Shown piece by piece: positions 18,152 to 25,903 of a stretch of 64,000 nucleotides of DNA. The stretch lies in the NCBI RefSeq assembly GCF_900163565.1, contig NZ_FUHU01000010.1, forward strand, positions 1-64,000, read 5' to 3'. Within the stretch, counting starts at the first letter, position 1; each line of letters opens with the position of its first letter. This DNA is from Agrococcus casei LMG 22410. GTDB lineage: Bacteria; Actinomycetota; Actinomycetes; Actinomycetales; Microbacteriaceae. Made by a program: the position numbers and the translations under genes. Below the pieces are notes generated by a model, which had not been told where the DNA came from, made no database searches, and saw nothing but the letters and a program-made list of their open reading frames with translations.

Positions 18152-18558
18152 CCTACGACCGAGATGACGAGCGTCGCGCGCACATCGAGCGGGTTCGCCG
18201 AGGCGAACTGCGTGCCCCCGCGCAGGTTCCGCTTCCCGAACGCGTCGCCCCCGAGGCCGAGGACGAATCCTCCAGGCCAGAGGCCGACATGTCACGCCGC
18301 CCCTGGGCCGCCGTCGCCGGATCGCTCGCGCTCGCCGTCTTGGCGTGCATCCCGCACTGGGTCGCCATCTTCGTGGCAGTCGCCGTAGCGTGTGTCGGCG
18401 TGCCGATCGCGTGGGGATTCCGGCGCATCACCACCGGCCGCGAGCAGCGCATGTACATCGCCATCACGACGACGCTGCTGCTGACGCTCGCGCTTGCTGC
18501 AGCGTCGATCGTGATCTGGATGAACCTCGGGGTGCTGACAATTCCCACCCTCCCGTAA
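18148..18558 (+). CDS. Small membrane protein of unknown function
   Basis: The 136-residue product starts inside the stop codon of the transporter gene (ATGA overlap). The first 48 residues are charged and rich in Arg, Glu and Pro; three hydrophobic segments follow (AVAGSLALAVLACI, VAIFVAVAVACVGVPIAWGF, TTTLLLTLALAAASIVIWM). I recognise no family. The stop codon TAA forms the outer edge of the 55-bp palindrome that begins at 18557. Confidence 0.75.
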   Translation: MTYDRDDERRAHIERVRRGELRAPAQVPLPERVAPEAEDESSRPEADMSRRPWAAVAGSLALAVLACIPHWVAIFVAVAVACVGVPIAWGFRRITTGREQRMYIAITTTLLLTLALAAASIVIWMNLGVLTIPTLP

Positions 18559-18611
18559 TGTGCGAAAAACGCACCGGTTTGACAGTCAAACCGGTGCGTT
18601 TTTCGCACATT
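18557..18611. repeat. Interspersed palindromic repeat, copy A
   Basis: A perfect palindrome with 27-bp arms and a single central base (A 18584). The core of each arm reads GCGAAAAACGCACCGGTTTG. It starts within the stop codon of the upstream gene, and the lipoate ligase gene ends at 18613 on the other strand, so it can act as a bidirectional terminator. Closely related copies lie at 32530-32580 and 33512-33562. Confidence 0.9.
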
Positions 18612-18612
18612 C

Positions 18613-19662
18613 CTAGGGGACGCGCTTGAGCCAGGCCTTCGTCGAGAACTTCGACTCGATCAGCTCGCGCATCTCGTCAAGCTCGCCGTCAGAGACCAGC
18701 TCGTCGCGGCCGCCGTACAGCTTGCGGAACGTCGCGATCAGCGATGCCTGGATGTCTTCGCGCGACATGCCCGTCTGCGTGCGCAGCGGGTCGACACGCT
18801 TGTCGGCGCTCGTGGTGCCCTTGTCGCTCATCTTCTCGCGGCCGACGCGCAGCACCTCGAGCATCTTCTTGGCGTCGATGTCGTACGACATGGTGGCGTG
18901 GTGCAGCACCGCGCCCGAGCCGAGACGCTTCTGCGCGGCCCCGCCGATCTTGCCCTGGGGTGACGTGATGTCATTGAGCGGTGCGTAGTGCGCATCGATG
19001 CCGAGTTCGCGAAGACCCTCGAGCACCCACGAGTCGAGGAACTCGTAGGAGTCCTGGAAGCTCATGCCCTGCACCAGCTCGCCCGGAACATACAGCGAGT
19101 ACGTGATGACCTTGTCGGGCTCGGAGAACATGCCGCCGCCGCCAGTGATGCGGCGCACGACCTGCACGTCGTGTGCTTCAACGCCGCGCATGTCGACTTC
19201 GTTGCGGAACGACTGGAACGAGCCGATGTACAGGCCGGTCTTGTTGACGCGCCAGAATCGCAGCGTGGGCCCGCGGCGGCCCGCTGCGACCTCGTGGGTC
19301 AGCACTTCGTCGAGCGCGACGTTCTCGATCGGCTCGCGCGCGACGTCGTCAATGATCGTCCAGTCGTAGTCGGAGAACGAGCTCGCATGCTTCAGCCCGC
19401 GTCGAATCGCAACCCCCACTGACTCAGGCGTGAAGCCGAGCAGCTCGACCTCAGGCGGCAGCGCGGCACGAACGGCATCGCCGATGGCCGTTGCCGGAGT
19501 GGATGTGCTGAGCCCGTTGACGGCGTCGTTGATGGCCTGCAGCGCCTCGTCAGGCTCGAGAAAGAAGTCGCCTGCCAGCTGAAAGTTCGCGATCTTTCCG
19601 TCGATCTCTTCGAGATCGACGACAACGAGCTTCCCTCCGGGAACTTTGTACTCACCGTGCAC
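18613..19662 (-). CDS. Lipoate-protein ligase with N-terminal accessory domain
   Basis: The 349-residue protein joins two parts. Residues 1-95 (KVPGGKLVVVDLEE, GDFFLEPDEALQAIND) match the accessory domain normally found at the C-terminus of lipoate ligases or as separate LplB. Residues 100-349 are the catalytic BPL/LplA fold: RRITGGGGMFS at 170-180 corresponds to the RRxxGGGxVxH nucleotide motif, and GKIGGAAQKR near 240 supplies the catalytic lysine. It should activate free lipoate with ATP and attach it to E2 and H proteins. The usual motif His after GGGG is Ser. The domain order is the reverse of E. coli LplA. ATG 19662 was used. Confidence 0.88.
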   Translation of the reverse strand: MHGEYKVPGGKLVVVDLEEIDGKIANFQLAGDFFLEPDEALQAINDAVNGLSTSTPATAIGDAVRAALPPEVELLGFTPESVGVAIRRGLKHASSFSDYDWTIIDDVAREPIENVALDEVLTHEVAAGRRGPTLRFWRVNKTGLYIGSFQSFRNEVDMRGVEAHDVQVVRRITGGGGMFSEPDKVITYSLYVPGELVQGMSFQDSYEFLDSWVLEGLRELGIDAHYAPLNDITSPQGKIGGAAQKRLGSGAVLHHATMSYDIDAKKMLEVLRVGREKMSDKGTTSADKRVDPLRTQTGMSREDIQASLIATFRKLYGGRDELVSDGELDEMRELIESKFSTKAWLKRVP

Positions 19663-19724
19663 AGTTCTGCCTCTCTTCTCGAAGACCCATGCGAGCCTCC
19701 ATGCCTTTCAGAATACGCGGTGGG

Positions 19725-20603
19725 TCACACCTGCGACAGTCCGAGTCGATCTGTCAGCCACGTCTCGATGTACGCAAGCACCTCGACACGATTGGTCTCG
19801 TTCAGGATCTCGTGCCGTGCGCCCGGGAACACCTTGACCGTCACGTCGGTCAGGCCCGAGCGGTTTCGGTAGTCATCGCCGAGCTGCTGCAGCGAGCTCG
19901 GTTCGCCGATCGCGTCATCGGATCCGGATGCGATCAGCAGCGGCAGGTCTTGAGAAAGTTCTCGAGCGGGTCGCCCGAGCAGCTTGAGCGACTCGATGGG
20001 TCCGAGCAGCTTCAGCACAGTCACCTCGATCGTGAGAGGGTCAGCGAGCCAGGCTGCGACCATCTCCTCGTCGCGAGTGAGCCACTCGCCTCCTGTGGTG
20101 CCGAGGTGGGCGTGGCGCTTGTTGAGATCACCGGAGTTCATCCGGCCGAACCGCCGCCATGCTGTGCCGGTGAGCACCGCGGCGTCAGCGAGCTTTGCGT
20201 CATCGTTGATGAGCGTCTGGGCCGTGAGCGAACCCCACGAGTGAGCGATGATGCCGAGCGGCACATCGGGGTGCTCATCGCGCATCGATTCGAGCATCGT
20301 CTTGGCGTCGGCCACGACAGCGCGCTGACCGCCCGGCCCGACTCTGCCGAGACGACCGAAGTCTCCGCCCCACTGGCGCAGCCCTGTCGCTCCGTGTCCG
20401 CGCTGGTCGTAGGCGATGACTCGGTAGCCGTTGTGCACCAGGAACTGCGCCACGTGCTCGTAGCGCAGCGCATGCTCGCCGAAACCGTGCAACAGCAGCA
20501 CCTGGCCCGCGAATCGACCGGGCTCCCACACGTACTTGTACAGCTCGGTGCCGTCGTTCGCGGTGACTGCAGTGTCTGAGCGAATCACTTCAAAGCTGGT
20601 CAT
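19725..20603 (-). CDS. Alpha/beta hydrolase (monoacylglycerol lipase-like)
   Basis: The 292-residue enzyme has the serine hydrolase fold of the Hydrolase_4 (lysophospholipase/monoglyceride lipase) group. LLLHGFGEHALRYEHVA near 37-53 is the oxyanion region, AYDQRGHGATG the following strand, and AHSWGS at 120-125 carries nucleophile Ser122. The acid and His are likely in ASGSDDAIG and PGARHEILNE. It would cleave acyl esters in the cytosol. ATG 20603 follows AAGGGGGG at a normal distance and was preferred over the GTG two codons upstream. It is divergent from the pyruvyl-transferase gene. Confidence 0.88.
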   Translation of the reverse strand: MTSFEVIRSDTAVTANDGTELYKYVWEPGRFAGQVLLLHGFGEHALRYEHVAQFLVHNGYRVIAYDQRGHGATGLRQWGGDFGRLGRVGPGGQRAVVADAKTMLESMRDEHPDVPLGIIAHSWGSLTAQTLINDDAKLADAAVLTGTAWRRFGRMNSGDLNKRHAHLGTTGGEWLTRDEEMVAAWLADPLTIEVTVLKLLGPIESLKLLGRPARELSQDLPLLIASGSDDAIGEPSSLQQLGDDYRNRSGLTDVTVKVFPGARHEILNETNRVEVLAYIETWLTDRLGLSQV

Positions 20604-20765
20604 CAGCACCCCCCTTCGCTCTCCAACATAGTGGCGCAGGAGTCAGTCGAGGGCGGCAAGCACGCGCAGGCCAGCGGCCTTTGCCCTGCCGATGTAGAGT
20701 TGCACGCAACGTGTACGCGGGCTCAGTGTTGCCCTTCAGATCGACATACTTTGCAGCGGGTGGAT

Positions 20766-21959
20766 ATGAGCAGCAGCGAGCAGACCGTACTGATCGTCGG
20801 CGGCGGCGGTGTTCCCAACTACGGAGACGAGCTCATTCTCGAGTCGTGGCTGCGCTGGTACACGCGCCAGTCTGGAGTGCCAACGCCTCGGGTTCGCATC
20901 GAGGGCGGCCACCACCGAGTGCTCTACTCGCTCTTCGGCGATCGCTACCCGGGCGTGAAGTTCTCGAGCCACGTGCGCCGAGCGCGAATCCGCCAGGACC
21001 CTGAGTTCTTCGACTCCGTTCGCCAGGGCTACGAGTTCCTCTCGCAGCCTGAGAACAGAGACCACCCTCTGGCGGGCATCATCAGCGGCCTCGAGGTCTA
21101 CCACCTGCACGGCGGCGGATACCTCAACAACCGCTGGCCGACACACGGCTTCATGGTCGGACTCGGTCTCGCAGCCAAAGAGCTCACGGGGTGCCGGCTG
21201 GTGGCAACGGGCCTCGGCCTCGGCCCCCTCGAGGCGCCGGCATCCGACGACACGCTCTCGCGTCGCGCATTCGGCGAATTCGACCTGTTCGAGGTTCGCG
21301 ACGACTGGTCCCACGAGTTCCTGCTGCAGAACGAGCTGCATGCGTCTCCCGCTCGCGGTCTCGACGACGTGTTCATGCAGCGCGTGCAGGCGCAGCCTTC
21401 ATCGCACAAGACCCTGCATCTCTCGCTTCGGGCCGACGCAACCGGGCACGGCGTGGTCGATGCCCTGTCCGCCGGATTCGTCGGAGACTTCGACAGGCAC
21501 GTGTTCTGGACGGGAACCAGCCGCGACCTGCTCGCATTCGAGCGCCTGTCGCAGCGCTTTCCGTTCTTCGAGCCGAGGGGCGTGAGCCAGCTCATGACCG
21601 GATTCCCGTCGGGGCCAGGGGACTACATGGTCACACAGCGGTTCCACCCGCACCTGATCGGCGCACGCGCCGGCATGCAGGGCATGTACTCCTCGGGCTC
21701 TGACTACTACGACGTCAAACACGGCTCTGTTGTGCAGCTGGGCTCGCCGTTCGTAGCGCTCGATCATGACCTGCTGCAGAAGCCTCGTGCCACAGGCGGG
21801 TCGAACGTGCTCGCCGAACGCGACGCCGCACTGGTCAACCAGAAGCGCTCCCTGGTCGCGGGGATCGCAGCCGCCGCTGCCACATCGACCCCTCGAGCCA
21901 TCGCCCAGCGCACCGCCCGCCGAATCGGTCAGGTCGCTTCGCGCCTTCGACGGGAATAG
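20766..21959 (+). CDS. Polysaccharide pyruvyl transferase-like protein
   Basis: The 397-residue protein fits the polysaccharide pyruvyl transferase family, a GT-B-like fold. It opens with VLIVGGGGVPNYGDELIL, typical of the family (GxxNxGDE), has HLHGGGYLNNRWPTHGF near 105-125, GLGLGPL near 145 and a late VTQRFHPHLIGARAG. Relatives transfer pyruvyl groups from phosphoenolpyruvate to cell-surface sugars; some act on other substrates. No glycosyltransferase or capsule gene is nearby, so the acceptor is unknown. The Ala/Arg-rich last 40 residues are a variable tail. The start is ATG 20766; the 156 bp upstream, shared with the divergent hydrolase, hold no other gene. Confidence 0.82.
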   Translation: MSSSEQTVLIVGGGGVPNYGDELILESWLRWYTRQSGVPTPRVRIEGGHHRVLYSLFGDRYPGVKFSSHVRRARIRQDPEFFDSVRQGYEFLSQPENRDHPLAGIISGLEVYHLHGGGYLNNRWPTHGFMVGLGLAAKELTGCRLVATGLGLGPLEAPASDDTLSRRAFGEFDLFEVRDDWSHEFLLQNELHASPARGLDDVFMQRVQAQPSSHKTLHLSLRADATGHGVVDALSAGFVGDFDRHVFWTGTSRDLLAFERLSQRFPFFEPRGVSQLMTGFPSGPGDYMVTQRFHPHLIGARAGMQGMYSSGSDYYDVKHGSVVQLGSPFVALDHDLLQKPRATGGSNVLAERDAALVNQKRSLVAGIAAAAATSTPRAIAQRTARRIGQVASRLRRE

Positions 21960-21988
21960 TTTCGCCGCCCTCCCGTTATCTATTTCAG

Positions 21989-22011
21989 ATTTGAAGCAAA
22001 TGCGCTAGGCT
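21989..22011 (+). promoter_or_regulatory. Promoter and candidate MarR operator of the monooxygenase operon
   Basis: ATTTG-AAG-CAAAT at 21989-22001 is an inverted repeat, and TAGGCT at 22006-22011 is a good -10 box directly after it. GGGAGG precedes the ATG at 22032. A MarR gene is the last gene of the operon and is the likely ligand-responsive repressor. Confidence 0.5.
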
Positions 22012-22031
22012 AGCGAAACGGGAGGCACACA

Positions 22032-23195
22032 ATGTCAAGCATGCAGTTCGGAATCTTCTCGGTCAGCGACATCACGACCGATCCGACTACGGGGAAGACC
22101 CCCACTGAGAACGACCGCATCAAAGCGGCAACCGCCATGGCCCTCAAGGCAGAAGAGGTCGGCCTCGATGTCTTCGCTATCGGCGAGCACCACAACCCGC
22201 CCTTCTTCTCGTCGAGCCCCACCACGACACTCGCCTACATCGCAGCGCAGACCGAGAAGCTCATCCTCTCGACCGCTACGACGCTGATCACCACGAACGA
22301 CCCCGTGAAGATCGCAGAAGACTACGCGATGCTGCAGCACCTCTCAGACGGCCGCATGGATCTCACACTCGGCCGCGGCAACACCGGCCCCGTCTATCCG
22401 TGGTTCGGCTACGACATCCGCGACGGCATCTCCCTCGCAGTCGATCACTACGCTCTGCTGCGCGAGCTCTGGGACAAAGAGGTCGTCAACTGGACTGGCA
22501 AGCACCGCTCGCCGCTGACCGGCTTCACATCGACGCCCGCTCCGCTCGACGGCATCGCGCCGTTCGTGTGGCACGGCTCGATCCGCTCGCCCCAGATCGC
22601 CGAACAGGCCGCCTACTACGGCGACGGATTCCTGCACAACAACATCTTCTGGAACCCCGAGCACACAGCTCAGATGATCCAGCTCTACCGCAAGCGCTTC
22701 GCGCACTACGGTCACGGCGAACCCGAGCAGGCGATCGTCGGCCTAGGGGGCCAGGCGTTCATGGCCGAGACCGAAGCAGAAGCGAAGAAGCTCTTCCGGC
22801 CCTACTTCGACAAGGCACCGGTGTACGGCAACGGCCCCAGCCTCGAAGACTTCTCCACGCTGACGCCGCTCACAGTCGGCACCCCCGAGATGGTGATCGA
22901 GCGCACGCTCGGCTTCCAGAAGTGGGCAGGCGACTACCAGCGCCAGATGTTCCTGATGGACCACGCCGGCCTGCCGCTCGAGATGGTGCTCGACCAGATC
23001 GAGATGCTCGGCAAGGAGGTCGTGCCCGTCCTTCGCCAGGAGTTCGACCGGATGCGCGCCCCGGGCGTGCCTGACGCACCGACGCACGCAGCACGCGTCG
23101 AGGCGAAGCAGGCCGAGAGCACACGAGCGGGTGAGCAGCAGGTGCGCGATGATGTTGACACAGGTGCGGCAATCTCGCGCCAGAACGGAGAGTGA
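22032..23195 (+). CDS. CE1758-type FMN-dependent luciferase-like monooxygenase
   Basis: The 387-residue enzyme belongs to the bacterial luciferase-like F420/FMN flavoprotein family. VFAIGEHHNPPFFSSSPTTT (46-65), ILSTATTLITTNDP and VGTPEMVIERTLGFQKWAGD are typical of the subgroup represented by Corynebacterium CE1758, which is found as a duo with a dedicated FMN reductase. It would use reduced FMN and oxygen to oxidise an unknown substrate. The last 45 residues are charged and probably flexible. The reductase gene starts four bases after the stop, and a MarR gene follows, so the three form an operon. Confidence 0.9.
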   Translation: MSSMQFGIFSVSDITTDPTTGKTPTENDRIKAATAMALKAEEVGLDVFAIGEHHNPPFFSSSPTTTLAYIAAQTEKLILSTATTLITTNDPVKIAEDYAMLQHLSDGRMDLTLGRGNTGPVYPWFGYDIRDGISLAVDHYALLRELWDKEVVNWTGKHRSPLTGFTSTPAPLDGIAPFVWHGSIRSPQIAEQAAYYGDGFLHNNIFWNPEHTAQMIQLYRKRFAHYGHGEPEQAIVGLGGQAFMAETEAEAKKLFRPYFDKAPVYGNGPSLEDFSTLTPLTVGTPEMVIERTLGFQKWAGDYQRQMFLMDHAGLPLEMVLDQIEMLGKEVVPVLRQEFDRMRAPGVPDAPTHAARVEAKQAESTRAGEQQVRDDVDTGAAISRQNGE

Positions 23196-23199
23196 GCAC

Positions 23200-23814
23200 A
23201 TGCCCCATTACAGCCTCGCTGTCATCGCAGCCGGTCTGAGCGAGCCGTCGTCGACCAGAATGCTGGCCGACCGGCTCGCTGAGGGCACCGCAAAGGCACT
23301 CGAGAGCAAGGGTCACACCGTGACCGTCAAGGTGGTCGAGCTGCGCGAGTTCGCGGCCGACATCGCCAACGTGATGGTCACGCAAGTCGAGACCGACGCC
23401 GTGAAGCAGGCAGTCGCAGACGTGACGGGCGCAGACGGCATCATCGCCGTATCGCCGACTTTCACGATGTCGTACTCGGGCCTGTTCAAGTCGTTCATCG
23501 ACATCATCGACAACGACGCTCTGGTCAACATCCCCGTGCTGCTCGGCGCCACCGGCGGCTCGATCCGCCACTCGATGGTGCTCGACACCGCCATGCGACC
23601 GCTCTTCGCCTACCTCAAGGGCCACGTCATCCCGACCGGCGTCTATGCGGCGAGCGAAGACTGGGGCAACGACTCCGGCCTGCAGAGCCGCGTCGACCGC
23701 GCGGGCGCCGAACTGGCAGACACGATGATCCTGATGCCGCATCAGCGCAAGAGCGACCCCTTCGACCCGACCGGCAGCGACTTCGAGTCGTTCGAGACAC
23801 TGCTGGGCAGCTGA
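23200..23814 (+). CDS. CE1759-type NAD(P)H-dependent FMN reductase
   Basis: The 204-residue flavodoxin-fold protein is the reductase partner of the preceding monooxygenase. AVIAAGLSEPSSTRMLADRL at the start forms the phosphate loop for FMN, SPTFTMSYSGLFKSFIDII (near 85-103) and GATGGSIRHSMVLD (near 120) match the NADPH_FMN reductase family. It supplies FMNH2 to the luciferase-like enzyme. The start is ATG 23200, four bases after the upstream stop and behind GGAGAG. The MarR gene begins one base after its stop codon. Confidence 0.9.
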   Translation: MPHYSLAVIAAGLSEPSSTRMLADRLAEGTAKALESKGHTVTVKVVELREFAADIANVMVTQVETDAVKQAVADVTGADGIIAVSPTFTMSYSGLFKSFIDIIDNDALVNIPVLLGATGGSIRHSMVLDTAMRPLFAYLKGHVIPTGVYAASEDWGNDSGLQSRVDRAGAELADTMILMPHQRKSDPFDPTGSDFESFETLLGS

Positions 23815-23815
23815 C

Positions 23816-24310
23816 ATGGGCGACAGCGAGAACGACCGAGCATTCATCCTGAAGGCGTGGCGTGCGTACATCGAGTCATCGGGGCGCCTCGTCGCCGAGC
23901 TCGAGCACCGCATGAAGACCGCGAGCGGCCTCGACATGGGCGACTTCAACATGCTGCTGCTGCTCTCAGAGGCGCCGGACGAGCGGATGCGGATGGGCGA
24001 GCTGGCACGCGAACTCGCGTTCGCGCCCGGACGGCTCACCTACCGCGCGACGAACCTGGCCAAGCGCGGCTGGATCGAGCGCAAGGCATCGGGCAGCGAC
24101 AAGCGCGGCATCTGGGCGATCCTGACGACCGACGGAAGACGCGTGCTGCGCAAGGCACGCCCGCTGCATGCACGCCTGGTCGACGAGCTGATGATCGACC
24201 ACCTCGATCGCAGTCAGGCAGAGGTCATGCTCGAGGTCTTCACCTCGCTGAACAATCGAATGCGCGGCCTCTCCGACGAACCCGCGCAGAAATCGCGCAT
24301 TTCCGGTTGA
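23816..24310 (+). CDS. MarR family regulator
   Basis: The 164-residue protein has the MarR winged helix: MRMGELARELAFAPGRLTYRATNLAKRGWIERKA (residues 57-92) followed by the wing region SGSDKRGIWAILTTDGRR. It is the third gene of the monooxygenase operon and probably controls it through the inverted repeat at 21989-22001. The inducer is unknown, possibly the substrate of the monooxygenase. ATG 23816 directly follows the reductase stop. Confidence 0.9.
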   Translation: MGDSENDRAFILKAWRAYIESSGRLVAELEHRMKTASGLDMGDFNMLLLLSEAPDERMRMGELARELAFAPGRLTYRATNLAKRGWIERKASGSDKRGIWAILTTDGRRVLRKARPLHARLVDELMIDHLDRSQAEVMLEVFTSLNNRMRGLSDEPAQKSRISG

Positions 24311-24318
24311 ATGGTGGG

Positions 24319-25221
24319 GTGATTGCTGACCCTGCCCTGCCAGAGCTCGAGCATCTGACGACCCCGGAGGGCGCGGCAGAGGCGCTCGCAGCCTTCGGCT
24401 ACCGGCCTCCCGTCGATGTCACGGTGCTGGCTCATCGACGGGGCCGCCGTGCGGTCGTGCGCATGACGCACGCCGATGGCGACGTGTTCTGCAAGCTCAT
24501 GCAGCCCGAGGTCGCGCATCCGCTCGCCCAGCACCACCGCGCACTCCGCAAGTCCGGCCTGCCCGTGCCCCGCGTCATCGGCTACACCGACGGCGGTGCG
24601 CTGTTCATCGCGACCAGCGAGGGCACCCCCGGCCCCGACGCCGTCATGGCAGCCGAGCCCGAGGTGATCCTCGACGCGATCGACGCCCTCAGGGAGCAGT
24701 TCGCCGAAGCCGGTCTGACCGGCCCTGCCCGCGCATCCGTCGCGACTCGCATCGACTGGTTCCTCGAGCAGCTGATGGTCGCGCTGCCGCAGCACCGCGC
24801 CGAGCTCGAAGACCTGTCGCTCACGCTCGGCCCCGTGCAGCACGCGCCCACGTCGCGGCTGCAGGGCATCCACGGAGACCTGCACATCGGCCAGCTGTTC
24901 TTCGAAGACGGCCGCGTCTCGGGCGTGATCGACGTCGACACCGCCGGCCTCGGCGAGCCCGAGAACGACGCCGCGAACTTCATCGGCCATGCCATCGCCA
25001 GCGCGCTCATCAATGACGAGGCGGGCTACTCCGACGCCGCTCAGGCACTCGGGCTGCTCGCAGACGCTGCCGACCGCCGCTGGATCCACTCGTCGCGCGC
25101 TCGTGCGCTGACCGCGGTGCACCTGATCGGCCACGCCCACCGCGCCGTGATGATCGAGAACGCCGAGCGCGCGCTCAAGCTGATCCGCATGGCTCAGCGA
25201 GCAGCACGCGGTCGCGGCTGA
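24319..25221 (+). CDS. APH/choline-kinase-fold phosphotransferase
   Basis: The 300-residue protein has the aminoglycoside phosphotransferase-like kinase fold. The catalytic loop HGDLHIGQLFF lies near residue 187 and the metal-binding VIDVDTAG about 20 residues on; the N-lobe lysine is probably in VFCKLMQPE. The substrate is unknown. It is a paralogue of the gene at 27466-28626, with the same HGDLHIGQLF core and a similar FIGH helix, and the two flank a two-component system. The start is GTG 24319 after GGTGGG; coding signal begins close to it. It converges with the response regulator gene. Confidence 0.82.
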   Translation: MIADPALPELEHLTTPEGAAEALAAFGYRPPVDVTVLAHRRGRRAVVRMTHADGDVFCKLMQPEVAHPLAQHHRALRKSGLPVPRVIGYTDGGALFIATSEGTPGPDAVMAAEPEVILDAIDALREQFAEAGLTGPARASVATRIDWFLEQLMVALPQHRAELEDLSLTLGPVQHAPTSRLQGIHGDLHIGQLFFEDGRVSGVIDVDTAGLGEPENDAANFIGHAIASALINDEAGYSDAAQALGLLADAADRRWIHSSRARALTAVHLIGHAHRAVMIENAERALKLIRMAQRAARGRG

Positions 25222-25243
25222 ATCTCAGCCGCTGACCGCCGAC

Positions 25244-25903
25244 TCACACCATGCGGTAGCCCATGCCTCGAACGGTCTCGATGCGGTCGACGCCGATCTT
25301 GTTGCGCAGATACCGCACGTAGACGTCGACGACATTCGAGCCCGGGTCGAAGTCGTAGCCCCAGACGCGTGAGAGCAGCTGCTCGCGAGAGAGCACCTGG
25401 CCCGCGTGCCTGATCAGCTCTTCTGCGAGCATGAACTCGCGCCCCGAGAGGTCGATCTCGGTGCCGTCGATCTTCGCGCGACGCGTTCGCACATCGAGCT
25501 CGAGCCCGCGGTGCACGAGCTCGCCTTCAGTGGTCTTCGCCTGCGTGGTCTGCATGCGAAGACGGATGCGCGCCAGCAGCTCGTCAAACCTGAACGGCTT
25601 GGCCATGTAGTCGTCGGCGCCGCCTTCGAGGCCCGCGACCGTGTCGGCTCCGCCGCCGCGTGCGGTCAGCACGATCACCGGAAGATTTGAGCCCTGGCCG
25701 CGGATGCTGCGCAGCACTTCGAAGCCGTCCATGCCCGGCAGCCCGATGTCGAGCACGAGCAGATCGAACTCGTCGCTGAGCGCGAGCTCGAGCGCCTCAG
25801 GACCGGTCGCCGCAACGCGCGTCGCGTAGCCGGCCGACTTGAGTCCCTTCTCGACGAACGAGGCGATGCGATCCTCGTCCTCTGCGATCAGGATTGAAGC
25901 CAT
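25244..25903 (-). CDS. OmpR family response regulator
   Basis: The 219-residue protein has an N-terminal receiver domain with acidic pocket AEDED, phosphoacceptor Asp52 (LVLDIGLPGMDG) and Lys in YMAKPF, then a winged-helix output domain (LSGREFMLAEELIRHAG, VDVYVRYLRNKIG). It is phosphorylated by the sensor kinase whose gene overlaps its start by 16 bases. The likely target site is the 22-bp palindrome found at 27401 and 28639. Confidence 0.95.
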   Translation of the reverse strand: MASILIAEDEDRIASFVEKGLKSAGYATRVAATGPEALELALSDEFDLLVLDIGLPGMDGFEVLRSIRGQGSNLPVIVLTARGGGADTVAGLEGGADDYMAKPFRFDELLARIRLRMQTTQAKTTEGELVHRGLELDVRTRRAKIDGTEIDLSGREFMLAEELIRHAGQVLSREQLLSRVWGYDFDPGSNVVDVYVRYLRNKIGVDRIETVRGMGYRMV

